Shown: positions 21,290 to 32,500 of the stretch, piece by piece
Position numbering within the stretch: position 1 is the first letter of the stretch
Layout: every line of letters starts with the position of its first letter
Assembly: GCA_965240325.2 (NCBI GenBank)
Contig: OZ251248.1
Coordinates: 620,001 to 684,000, forward strand
DNA length: 64,000 bases
DNA from: Rebecca billardiae RCC1528
Lineage: Eukaryota; Haptophyta
Direction of reading: 5' to 3'
Notes under the pieces: generated by a model
What the model was told of the DNA's origin: nothing
Seen by the model: the letters and a program-made list of their open reading frames with translations, nothing else
Database searches by the model: none
Program-made: the position numbers and the translations under genes

Positions 21290-22757
21290 CAGTGACGAGT
21301 GTGACGACGATGACGACGCGACATGCATTCTTGCGCCTAAGATGAATAACGAGTGCTGGTCCGAGGCGGTGACGATGAGTCAGCGTCCGTGGCAGCAGCA
21401 CGACCGGACTCACACCACAACGATTGCCGGGTGGGCGGGTGGGCAGTTTTCGTGAATTCTCAAACGAAAGAACGAGTACCCACATAGACACACGAACTTA
21501 ACAGCCGTGCAAAACGCACGCAGATGCCCGTTCTTCGGCAAAGAAAGGGGAGCCGAGCGGTACAAGCCGTACAAGTGATGAAAGTACGTACTTCGTTGCG
21601 CAGGCGGCGCGGGATCGCGCGGGCCCGCGGCGAATTGGAAACACCGAAAGACGGGCAGAGGCCGCGAAGGCGGCCAAAAGTTGGGTTGTGGGCGATTGCG
21701 GGGCGAGCGGTCTTGCGACCGCTAACGTCGCATCGCACGGGGCGCGTGCGGCCGTGCAGCTGGGAAGTGGTCTGGAGCGCCATCAGAGACGTGAACTAAG
21801 AGTAGCCAGCGTCGCTCGCTGCTACCTTGCCGCCTCTGGTCAGTGCGCGCGCCCACGCTGCCAATCGGCGAGCAGCGGGCGCCGCCGATCGTGCTGCAGC
21901 CGTGTGAATGAGTGACACTGGACAGTCAACGAGGAGTGAGCGAGGGCTGCTGACGGTGTATAGCCCTACTCAGTTGCGCGCCATGCGGCCTCGAACGTCT
22001 GCGCAAGAGCTACAGCACGAGCCGTCGTAGCTTTTCAAAGCGTTCCGACTGGCGCAAGTCCATCCGTGGCCGAGCTCTCACGAGGAGCTGTAGGTGAGCG
22101 GGTTGCGAATACTGCCCTGAGCGCATCCCATGCGCACATCCTGCAACCAGCAATGCCGCATGAGCATGCAGACGTTTGAGGCATTATCCATCTGTGTCGC
22201 CGTCGCGTCGCGGGTGCGGCGGTTCCGCTGAAGGCTGTATGGCGCAGGCGGCCTCCTGGACGTGCGTGCTTGGACTGGTGGCGTACTTGTCGTGACTACG
22301 GGGGACAGCACATCGCGATTACATGTGTACATAGCCACGCCGAGCTGCACAGCGCGCCGCGCGTCCGCCCAGCAGTGCACCACGCTCTCATCTTGCGGCC
22401 CGCCGCCACACTGGGCCGCCGCTTTCCCGCGCGAGAGGCCAAGACTGTACCCAAGCGACGCTGGGTGACGGGGGGCACGGCGCAGTGGGACGCAACCAAT
22501 CAATCTGAGGCTGGCATGCCGCCTACACGGGCACGTCGGCAGCTACACCAGCGCGCACCGCGCAGGGCAGTGCCGCCCCCCCTCGCTCGTGAGGCTACCG
22601 CCGTGCGCCTGCCAGCCGCCCACCTTCGAGCCCCCCCGAAGCTCGGGGCTCGCGGTTTGCCCTGGCTTCGCGCAGTGGAGCGGGCAAAGCTTTGAGCCAG
22701 CTTGGAACTCCTAATCAAAGCGCTTGGCGGGAGCCTGAAAGAATTAACGTACTCCGA

Positions 22758-22779
22758 TTACTTGGGGTACCCCAAGTAA
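22758..22779. repeat. Perfect 22-bp palindrome
   Basis: The sequence reads TTACTTGGGGT on the left half and its exact reverse complement ACCCCAAGTAA on the right, with no spacer. It lies in non-coding DNA. Possible meanings are a binding site for a dimeric protein, a cruciform or a mobile-element scar; none can be chosen from sequence alone. Confidence 0.85.
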
Positions 22780-23480
22780 GTTACTGGCTTAGAGTTCGGG
22801 TCTGAAATCCTGTTGTCGATTCTCACGAAAATTGCCTCCCTTCCCACCCGGCAATCGTTGTGGTGTCTGCTCCAATGACGGACCGACCGACTGCCTCGTC
22901 ATCAGCAGCAGTGACTCAATAAATATATATATATATAAACACGACGAATATATAGCAGTAATAATCAAAACTGCGCTTAACAGCAAATAATAACTACTTG
23001 CCACCTCGGCGGGCGGCGCGGGCGGGCGCGGCGCCGGCCGGCGCACCGTCAGCCCGCGCCCGTAGTGAGACGTGAGGCGCGCCGCCTAGGAGCAGTAGTC
23101 TCGTAGCTGTCCGGTAGCAGTCTCCGAGACGCATGCGCATCATCAGGATATGCTGTATACGCACTGAACACTCTCATCAGGCCGTGCGTCGAGGGCGGCA
23201 GTCAGCACCCAGCGGGAATCTGCTGGCCGTCGGCAGCCCGTCGATGGCGCAGCAGAGCAGCCGTGATGGGTGCAAGTCATGTATATATATTCGGCTTATT
23301 TGCGCCATATATGGCTGCGCGTGGAGAGCATAGCCGAGCAATAAGCAGGGGGTAGTATATATATATATGAGCAAGCAGTATAGACGTAGTTGCATGCAGC
23401 AGGCGGCGACAGCAGGCGTCGCGCGTCAGCCGCGTCACGCATCGTCACATACATATATCGTCGTCATATCAGATATATTA

Positions 23481-23481
<1 letters not shown>

Positions 23482-23519
<38 letters not shown>

Positions 23520-23546
23520 GTGTTATTGGCACAATAATCGATTGTG
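23482..23546 (+). repeat. (AT)n tract joined to a diverged copy of the dispersed terminus
   Basis: About 35 bp of alternating TA are followed directly by GTGGTGTTATTGGCACAATA and a sequence partly similar to the start of the 24596 cassette (ATTGTGTCC against ATTGTCTAA). Similarity fades beyond about 40 bp, so only the end of the element is recognisable. Confidence 0.65.
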
Positions 23547-24239
23547 TCCGCTGGCGAGAAGTCCGTGGCCATACTACCCGCCGATCGACTTTGCCCTGCC
23601 CGCTGCGTCGTACTAAGCTTCAGGGCCACGATCCAATTGGCTATTATCGACCTCGACGCACCGTCGCCCGCTTGCTGCAGCCCCTTGCCTCGGCACCCCG
23701 CGCCTCCAGCTGAGCCGGCCTCGACCGCTGGTGAAGCGCGCTACACCTGCTCGACTACAGCACGGCAGATACAAACGATTCATCGTTCTGGCGGAGCAAC
23801 CACCACAAGCGCGCTCACCATTCCCGCCAAAATAAGCATCATACACGCCTCTATGATGCATCAATGACGACGAACTCGGTCGCCCAGCAATATTCCAGCT
23901 CATCGATTGGCTTTCTCATCTACAGCCGATCGATCATACATTGATGGGGGTACCTGGAGTACAAATGGCCGGCAGCGGTCGTATTCATCTTCTATGCTTA
24001 TTGGACGGTGACAAAGCTGCAGTATGCCAGCCGTGTCCGCTCATCAAGGAGGCTCATCCAAGTTACCGCAGATTCGATCTCGGTGACACGCGCACGCTGC
24101 TCGGGCAAGCCAGCTGCCAGATTCCCTCTCCCAAGCCCTCTGGCCAGCTGTCAGCTGCGTGCTCGGTTTCGCAGCAGCTGCCCTCGTGCCAAGTGCTCGC
24201 CCCTCCGCCTCCCCTATCTCCACCTCTTATTGCCGTCCT

Positions 24240-24284
24240 CTTACGGCGTGGCGCGACGAGGGATCTTACGGCGTGGCGCGACGA
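24240..24284 (+). repeat. Two-copy 25-bp tandem repeat
   Basis: The 20-bp core CTTACGGCGTGGCGCGACGA occurs at 24240-24259 and again at 24265-24284. Confidence 0.85.
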
Positions 24285-24303
24285 CGATCTCGCGCTCCCG
24301 CCT

Positions 24304-24475
24304 GCTTTTGGTCGCTGCCCGTTGTGCCCCACTGCAGCCTGCGGTGGGCTGCAACGTATTCCACGACAACTACTAGAAAATCCCCTAGCTTTTGGTCGCT
24401 GCCCGTTGTGCCCCACTGCAGCCTGCGGTGGGCTGCAACTACGTACGTATTCCATCACGACAACTAGAAAATCCC
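24304..24475 (+). repeat. Two-copy tandem repeat of about 84 bp
   Basis: The unit starting GCTTTTGGTCGCTGCCCGTT at 24304 recurs at 24388. Both copies continue through a TGCAGCCTGCGGTGGGCTGC hairpin-prone stretch and a CTAGAAAATCCC end. The second copy has small insertions near the end. It immediately precedes the (AT)n tract that borders the cassette pair. Confidence 0.9.
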
Positions 24476-24553
24476 AAGGAGTGTCTGTGTTATGTAAGTA
24501 TGCGCCTGCCGCATCCAGGCAGTAGTTGGTTGCGTACGCAAGCTAGGTCAAGG

Positions 24554-24557
<4 letters not shown>

Positions 24558-24595
<38 letters not shown>
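24558..24595. repeat. (AT)n microsatellite bordering the cassette pair
   Basis: About 19 AT units run directly into the GTGGGG start of the first cassette at 24596. A shorter TA run follows the second cassette at 26330, so the pair sits between two TA tracts. Confidence 0.95.
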
Positions 24596-24598
<3 letters not shown>

Positions 24599-25604
24599 GG
24601 GTTATTGGTACAATAACTGATTGTCTAAGAGGACGACAAGAACGCCGGGCGCCAGCGCCGCTCATCAGCCACATCGCCCTCTACCAGACCATCGCCTCAA
24701 AGCGCTGCTCCCGGACAAACAGTCTGTCCGGGTTTGTCGCCGCGGAGATCTGCTGTTTCCGGCGCCCCCTGGCTGCTTCGCCAGGCGCGGGCGCGCGAGA
24801 TGGCTGCAGCCGGGCTCGTGGCCCTGCGTCGCCGGCGGCGGCGGCTCGCACGCGGGTGGCGCGTCGCGTGCACCGACCAACATCTTTCGGCAACTCAGCG
24901 GTAAGCAACGCTCCGCATCGCGCCTCCTCGCGCTTCGGGCCACCGCCTCTTCTCTCTCTGCGTGCGTGCGCACTTTGTCTCTTCCGCACCCCCGATCGCC
25001 ACCGTTCCCTCTTCGCCACATGCCTCCTCCTCCGTGGGTGCGCCCCCACGCGGATCGCTGCTCCATCTCTCCCGCCCTGCCTCGGGATCGCCCCGGTGCC
25101 AACGCCAGCCGGCTCCTACACAAGGACCGCTGGCGGCACACCGCGCGCCGGGCCCCGTGCGCACCCGCGGGCCATTCACAGCATCCGCAAAGGCCGTCTA
25201 GCCTTCTCCTGCTTCCGCAGCGCCGCGCCCGCGGGGCGGGCTGCCTGCTATCTCTCCTCTTCGGGTTCCATCTCACTCGCACTGCCCCACCTGCCCAGCC
25301 CCCGCTGGCCGGCCCTCGTGCGTGCGCGACTCACACGTGCCTTGCCCCTTTCCTTCCCATCACTCAATGGGATTTCTCCTCCACGCGGTGCTCCCCAACA
25401 CACCATGAAACGGGATCACTCACGCACCGCGTCTCGTCGACGGCGAGCGGCATGCCCACCGCATCTGCTGCCGCTCGCCAAGGCATGAGGACACGTAAAT
25501 CCCACTGAGTAGGAACACACGCAGCCGCCTCGGCATCGACATGCCAGGCGGCGTGCCCACCTTCGGCCAGCAGTTGGCGTCGGCGTTCACGAGGACGGCT
25601 AGAC
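24596..25604 (+). mobile_element. Putative non-autonomous element, unit 1 (1,009 bp)
   Basis: It begins GTGGGGTTATTGG, has the palindromic centre TTATTGGTACAATAA, and ends GGACGGCTAGAC. The first 299 bp (24596-24894) are identical by eye to the first 299 bp of unit 2, and the last 194 bp (25411-25604) match the end of unit 2 apart from a 3-bp indel. The middle (24895-25410) is C/T-rich and unrelated to unit 2. A stem-loop with 8-bp arms (CCCGGACA / TGTCCGGG) lies at 24710-24732. No terminal inverted repeats, transposase or reverse transcriptase were found. Mobility is inferred from recurrence of the left terminus elsewhere and from TA tracts on both sides of the pair. Confidence 0.55.
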
Positions 25605-26329
25605 GTGGGGTTATTGGTACAATAACTGATTGTCTAAGAGGACGACAAGAACGCCGGGCGCCAGCGCCGCTCATCAGCCACATCGCCCTCTACCAGACCA
25701 TCGCCTCAAAGCGCTGCTCCCGGACAAACAGTCTGTCCGGGTTTGTCGCCGCGGAGATCTGCTGTTTCCGGCGCCCCCTGGCTGCTTCGCCAGGCGCGGG
25801 CGCGCGAGATGGCTGCAGCCGGGCTCGTGGCCCTGCGTCGCCGGCGGCGGCGGCTCGCACGCGGGTGGCGCGTCGCGTGCACCGACCAACATCTTTCGGC
25901 AACCCGCCCACCCAGGGCCCGTTGGTCTGATGCTCGGGCGGCGGGACCACAACACCCGCCGTCCGACCGCCCGGTCCTGCGGCGCTGCACTTAGGGCTCA
26001 TGTGACCCCCTGCCTCCCAACACGATTGGGTTTTTCAGGTTAGGTCCCCAGCAGTGCTGCTCCCGGGCGGTCAGGTGGAGGTTCAGTCGACGAGTCCGCA
26101 GGCGCTCAGCCTTCCGTCAGCGGACGTCCGCGCGGGATCACTCACGCACCGCGTCTCGTCGACGGCGAGCGGCATGCCCACCGCATCTGCTGCCGCTCGC
26201 CAAGGCATGAGGACACGTAAATCCCACTGAGTAGGAACACACGCAGCCGCCTCGGCATCGATGACATGCCAGGCGGCGTGCCCACCTTCGGCCAGCAGTT
26301 GGCGTCGGCGTTCACGAGGACGGCTAGAC
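25605..26329 (+). mobile_element. Putative non-autonomous element, unit 2 (725 bp)
   Basis: It abuts unit 1 directly, with no TA tract between them (CTAGAC then GTGGGG). It shares 299 bp at the left (25605-25903) and 197 bp at the right (26133-26329) with unit 1. The middle, 25904-26132, is a different 229-bp sequence. It is followed immediately by a short (TA)n run. The same 8-bp-armed stem-loop is present at 25719-25741. Confidence 0.55.
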
Positions 26330-26599
26330 ATATATATATATATAGATTATAGTATCGTCGCGCGTCGCGTATATGTAATATTAACCGCCGCGCCGCTCGG
26401 TCGTCATGCGGGTCGTCGTATAACTCACCGGTAGCCCGCTCATGAGCTAGGGCGGGCTGGCAGCCAGGGTCCGGCTGCCTGATGGAGGTTTTCCGCGGTC
26501 GTCAAGCTGAGCCAGGCCCGGATTGGGCGCGGGCGCGGATCCGCTCCGCATATGATTGCCGCCGTCGCGCCGGCGCGCGTTACTGCGCGTCCGCCGTTA
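26330..26599. other. Right flank of the cassette pair; 3' flank of the antiporter gene
   Basis: A (TA)n run at 26330-26343, then mixed and GC-rich sequence up to the TAA stop of the giant antiporter gene. No feature was recognised. Confidence 0.5.
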
Positions 26600-29500
26600 T
26601 TAGAGCAGCTCGTTACTGCCGCCAGAGGATGCGCCTCGGCGCGTACCTGGCAACGGCGCCACCGCGCCGACAGACATGGCCCGGCCCGCCGCGGAGGGGA
26701 ATGCCGGCGCGGGGGCTCCGGCGACGCCAGGCCGGCCGCCGTTGGCCGCGCCTTGCTGCTCGCCGCCCTCGGGATCCGACCGGCGCAGCCACTGCTCGAA
26801 CTCGACCTGGCTGCTGTTACGCCGCCGGGAGCGCGCCGCGGCGGCGGACATGGCGGACGTGCTACGGTTCGGCGCGGGCGGCGTCGGGCGCACCTCGCCG
26901 TCCGGGAGGGCGGCCGCCGCGTACGCCGGCGGCGGCTCGAGCACGATGGCCGCGTCGGCGCCGTCCGCCGCCGGCGGCTCGCCCGCCGGCGTGCCCTCCA
27001 GGGGCAGGTGCCCCTGGCTCGCCGTCAGCCGGCCGGCGGCGAGGTTGTGCATGGCGCCCGGCCCGGCGCCGGCCGCGTCCTCGGGCAGCGCGTTGGAGAG
27101 CAGCTGCGCGACCGCGAGCGAGGGCACCATCTGGATGGGCGGCGGCGAGAGCTCGTGCAGACGCTCGTCCCAAGACTCGTCGGCGATCGACATCACCGCG
27201 TACGGCCGGCGGTAGCGCGGCAGCTGCTCGAAGATGGCGTGGCACACGAGGTAGTTGGCCTCGTCGTACGGCGTGAAGATGAGCACAAAGTCGAGGGAGG
27301 GCAGCACGCGCATCGCGCGCTGCAGCCGGAGGAAGTCGATGTCGAACACGTCGAACGCGTCCGCGTCGGTGCGCCCGCCGACGCTGATGGCGCGGGGGCG
27401 CAGGCCGGCGGCGGGCGCACCCGCGAGCGCCGAGCTGCCCTCGGCTGTCGGGACCGTGTCGGGCGCGTCGCCCTGGTCCTCCTCGTCCGCGTCCGCGTGC
27501 GCGTGCGCGTCCGCGTGCGCGTGCAGGTTGCCCGTCGAGTGCAGGATCTGGCCGAGCGGGAAGCCGAGGTACACGCCGCCCTTGGCGGCGGGCGAGGCGG
27601 GCGGCACCCCCGCCTCGTGCCCAGTGCTGCGCCGCGGGCCCACGGCACCGGCGCCACCGGAGCGCGGCGAGTCGGGCAGGCTCAAGCGGTCCCGTGTGCG
27701 GCCGAACGACGAGCCTTCTTGGTCACTCGGCTCCATCGTCGGGCTGAACAGCGGCATCGAGATGCGCGCGCGGCGGCGCGACTGCGCGGGCGGCGCCGGG
27801 GCGGCGCCGGGCGGCCTGCGCAGCCCCGCCAGGTCGGTGACCACCACGTCCCACCCCGACTGCTGCAGGTGCGCGGCGATGTTCTTCACGGCCGGGTCGT
27901 CCCACGGCTCGACCACGACGAGCACGCCGCGCTCGCGCTTCTTCACGAGCATCGGCTGGATGGGCGACTTGATCGACTGCTCGGCGTCCTGCCCGGTGTG
28001 CGCCTCGTTGCACGCCTGCAAGCGGCGGCACCCGCACGCGGCGGCACCCGCGCGCGCGTGCGGCCGTCAGAGGCCACCCAGCGCGCCGCGAGTGCGCGCG
28101 CGCGGTGCGCGGCGCGCGCGGTGCGCTGCGCGCGCGCCCGGTGTGTGCCGCACCTTGATGGCGTACTTGAAGAGCGGCGGGCCGAGGAACTGGTTGAGCA
28201 CGACGGTGGCGACGATGGCGGTCGCAAAGCCGGGTCCCCACGAGAAGGACTTGGACACGTTCTGCGCCAGGCCGAGCGTCACGCCCGCCTGCGTCATGAA
28301 CGCCATCCACGCGTGGTTGGTGTGCTTGGTGGGCAGCTTGGAGAGCCGGCCGCCGATCTGCGTGCCGATCACGATGCCGGTCGTGCGCACGCACATGATG
28401 AGCAGACACACGGGCAGCATCTTGGGCACCGCGTCCAGCTCCATCTCCGCGCCCGTCAGCGTGAAGAAGGCGATGTACACGGGCGAGGACGCGTACTCCG
28501 CGAGGTGGTGGAACGTCTCGCGGTAGTTCGAGTAGTTCACCACGGCGAAGCCGGCCTGCGCGCGCGGGCGAGAGGGCGCCCGTGAGGGCGGGCGCGCGCG
28601 CGGTGCGGCGGGTGCGGCGGGTGCGGCGGGTGCGGCGCGCGCGCGCGTGCGCGTGCGCACCGTCATGCACACGATCATTGGCTGCATCACAGAGAAGCCG
28701 ATGTGCTCGGAGGAGAAGCCCTCGAGCCAGAACGTGCCGTAGCCGAGGATGAGGAAGAGCACCTTCTGCATCAGGCCGAGGAAGCTCGCCAGCCCGCGCC
28801 CCGCGCGCTTGCACAGGCTGCGGTGGCGCGGGCTGCCCCCCGAGGCCGGCACCGTCTCGGACGCGCCGCACGTCGGGATGCGCACGAGGCACAGGATGAG
28901 CACGTTGCCCAGCAGGAAGCCCATCACGATCGAGACGAGCATCTGCAGGCCGAAGATCATGAGCACGTCGCTCGTCTTGGCGTTCTCCGCCACCGCGCCC
29001 TCCTCGAGCCGGCGGCCCGCCTCCTGCGCCGCCGCCTCCGCGGCCGCGTTGAGCGAGGAGACGGCGAGCGAGGTGAGCGAGAAGAGCACGATCACCGTCA
29101 TGTCCATCACCACCGTGACGGCGAGCATCACGGTGGTGAACGGGCCCTTCGCGCCGAGCTCGGAGATGATCGCGATGGCGGACGACGGCGAGCGCGCGAC
29201 CGAGAGGCAGCCGATCAGCATCGCGACGCCGAGCCTCTGCGAGAAGACCATCCCCTGCATGAACGGGAACATGGACGAGAACGTGAGCACCGCCATGAAC
29301 GTGAGCGCGTACGTGACGGAGACGAGGCCGCAGATCACCGAGGCGACGGGGCGCACGAACTCCTTCAGCTCGTTGATGTAGAACTTGCCGCCGGCGGAGA
29401 AGCCGATGAAGCCGAGCGCCATCTGGCCGATGAAGCCGAGGTGGCTCGGCCCGTTGTACGGCACGAGCATCAGCATGTGCGGCCCGACCGCCATCCCGAC

Positions 29501-32500
29501 CAGGAGGTAGCCGGTGATGAGCGGCACGCCGAGGCGCGCGGTCGCCTTGCTGATGATCGCCGACGCGAGCGCGAGCACGGCGAACGCGCACGTGAGCATC
29601 ACGCCGTCCTTGAGCTTCTGCTGCTGCCCGCCCTCGAACTTGTACGGCGAGGAGGGCAGGAAGGCGTTGTGCGCGGGCGCCACCAGCACCTGCCCGCTCG
29701 CCGCGCTCTTGTTGTACGCGAAGGAGACGGAGGTGGGGCCCATGCGCCGCGCGACGAAGGTGAAGCCGAACGACGCGCGCGACTCGTCCGCCGGCTCGAG
29801 CGTCGCGGCGAGCGGGTCGCCCGACGAGTCGAGCGCGCGCACGGTGATGGCGCGCGCAAGCTCCTCCTGCGAGCCGAGCAGCCGCGCCACGTTGCCGTAC
29901 CGGTCGCGCGTGCTGACCGCGCAGCGCACGCGCTCGCCCTGCGTCACCGGGTTGGGCGCGCACGCGAGCGGCGAGTGGTCCATCGCCGCGCTCGCCGGCA
30001 GCACGTCGAGCGACTGCTCGAAGCGCACGTTGCGCTGCACCCAGTGCGAGCCTCGGAACGCGATCGCGATGCGCGCCTGCCCCGCGCGCTCAAAGTAGCC
30101 GTAGAAGCCGAACTCGTCGACGCCCTTGGCGTGGACCTGCGAGAAGTGCGCCGAGGGCTCGGCGATGGTCACTTCGAAGTCGCCCTTGCTCGCGCCGCCC
30201 GCGCGGTTGCCGAACGGCCCGCGCGTCACGATGCTGCACTGCGTGACCTCGCCCGCCGCCACCGGGTTTGGCGCGCACGAGAAGAGCGTCATGCTCGGCA
30301 TCAGCAGCCCGGGGAAGATGGCGATCGGGTGCGCGTGCACGTAGCGCGCCGAGCGGTCGGACGCGTTGAACTCGATCACGACCGACGCGATCCCCGTCTG
30401 CGCCGTGACGAACGTGAAGTTGAGCGGCGGCGGCGGCCCCGCGCCGCCGCCGCTCGCGTTGGCGCCGCCGCGCGCGGGGTGCTGCTCGGAGAGGCGCACG
30501 TCGATCACGCGCTTGTTCGCCTCGACGAGGTGGACGCGCACGGCGGGCGGGCGCGAGCGGACGGGGTTGCCGAAGTGGTCGCAGAACTGCACGGTGCACG
30601 ACGCCGGGTGCCCCGCCACCACGTGCCGCTGCCCGCAGTCCACGCGTGTGCTGTTCGGGTCGATGGGCGCGGGCAGCACCGAGATGGACGGCGCGCTGTC
30701 GGCCGCGAGCCCGGGCGCGGACGCGACGAGCCGGATGGGCGCGGCGACGAGCAGGCGCGCGTCGACGAAGCGCGCGAGGCCGTCGACCGCGGTCGCCGAG
30801 AGCGTGGACACGCCCTCGAACGTGTCCGAGTACGCCATCACGATCAGCGAGACCGTCACCGCCGACTCGCCGTCGATGTCGAGGTGGCGGCGGCCGTCCC
30901 GGTTGCGCACCTCGACCGTCACGTTGAACGGCTCGCCCGCGACCACGGCGCTCGGCCGCTCGGCGATGGCGAGCTCGGTGGGCGGCAGCACGAGCGCGCG
31001 CACCACCGCCGAGCCGTTCGTCTGCTCGCCGAACAGCGCCGCGCCCTCGCCCACCACCGTGTAGTTGAGCGCGAGCGCGCCGCCCGCGTACGCGGTGAGC
31101 ACGACCGAGCCACTCGCGGCCGCGGGCCCAAACCGCAGCACCGCGGGCTCGACGCGCAGCGCGGGGTCGCCGCCGAAGACGAGCTCGACGGGCTTGTCGA
31201 GCGTGCGCGGCGCGCGGATCGTGAGCGCCGCCGAGGGCACGCCCGCCGAGAGCACGCCCAGCGCCGCCGTGTCCGGCGCGCTGAACGCGAGCGGGCGGAC
31301 GGGCAGCGCGAGCGCGCGCGGCGGCGCGTAGTGCTGCGCGTCCTTGCCGCTCAGCTCAAACGAGACGGCGAGCAGCCCCGGCAGGAGCGGCTTGAGCTGC
31401 AGCACGTGCGCCTTCGACGCGGGCGCGTCGGGGGTGAACTCGACCAGCGGCGGCGTGAACTCCGCGCCCGCCGCCACCGGGCGCACGCTCAGCCCGGCGC
31501 TCGGCAGCCGGCTCACCTCGACGCGGATCGCGTTGGCGCGCGGCTCGAGCACGACGAGCGCGCCCGAGAGAAGCTGCGTCGCGACCACGCGCTCGACCGC
31601 GCGGATCTGCACGCGCGTGGGCGGCGGCGCGTCGAAGTGCGCGGCGTCCTCGCCCGAGTCGAGCGCGTCGATCGTGTAGTTCAGCTCGAACGCGCCCGCC
31701 GCCGAGCCGCGCACGCGCACGGGCGCGGAGAGCGTGGTCTCGTCGAAGGCGAGCGTCGTGGCCGAGAGCGCGACGTGCTCGGGCGCGGCCACGCGCACAC
31801 ACAGCCGCCCGTGCGGCGCGCTCTCGAGGCTGACGTCGAAGGTGCGCTCCTCGCCGATGTACTGCGCGCCCAGCTCCGCCGGCGCGCGCACCTTCTTCAG
31901 CGCGAGCACGCGCACGGGCACGGCGGAGGGCGCGTCGAAGAAGGCCGCGTCCGCGCCGCCCAGCGCGAGCTCGACGCTCGCGCTGCCCGCGCCGCCGCGC
32001 ACCGCGCGCGCGCGGAACGCGCCGACGGGCGGCGCGTCGGCGGCGTCGGCGGGCGGGTCGGCGGGGCCGAAGCGCCAGCTCGGCGGCTCGAAGCGCAGCC
32101 CCGCCGCGCGCGGCGCGACCAGCAGCTCGCGCAGCGGCGTGGCGGAGAGCGCGACGGAGAGGTTGAGCGCGCCGGTCTCATACACGACCAGCTCGGAGCT
32201 GGGGCCGTGCCACGCGACACCGCCGCGCTTGAGGATCGAGACGGCGACGGGCGGCGGCGCGGCGAAGTGGCGGGCGAGCGCGCCGGAGAGCGCGAAGGCG
32301 ATGCGCGACTGCCCCGCCGAGTAGCACGCCGCGCTCAGCCCGAGCTCCGCCGGCGCGCTCGTGTTGAACTCGAGGGCGGGCGGGTGGAAGCTCAGCCCCG
32401 CGCCCTGCGCGGACACGAGCACGTCCGCCTCGCGCGGCCCAGAGACGGCGACGCTGCCCGCGGCGCGGCGCAGCGCCTCGGGCGTGGTGCGCAGGCGCAC

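Larger units (their letters stand above)
21290..24239. other. Gene-poor, AT-richer repeat island (left part)
   Basis: No coding-like frame was found. Composition is markedly less GC-rich than the genic regions. It holds TA runs at 22921-22938, 23280-23290, 23354-23369 and 23482-23516, and a perfect palindrome at 22758-22779. No tRNA-like cloverleaf was recognised. Confidence 0.55.

Noticed and set aside
22680-22830. Possible tRNA near the 22.7-kb palindrome
   Set aside because: I tried to fold a cloverleaf, but there is no B-box-like GGTTCGAATCC, and the stem is explained by the perfect palindrome.
24621-25508. 295-codon ORF inside cassette unit 1
   Set aside because: The frame crosses from the shared left block into the unit-specific middle and is not kept in unit 2. 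No protein features, so not annotated as a gene.
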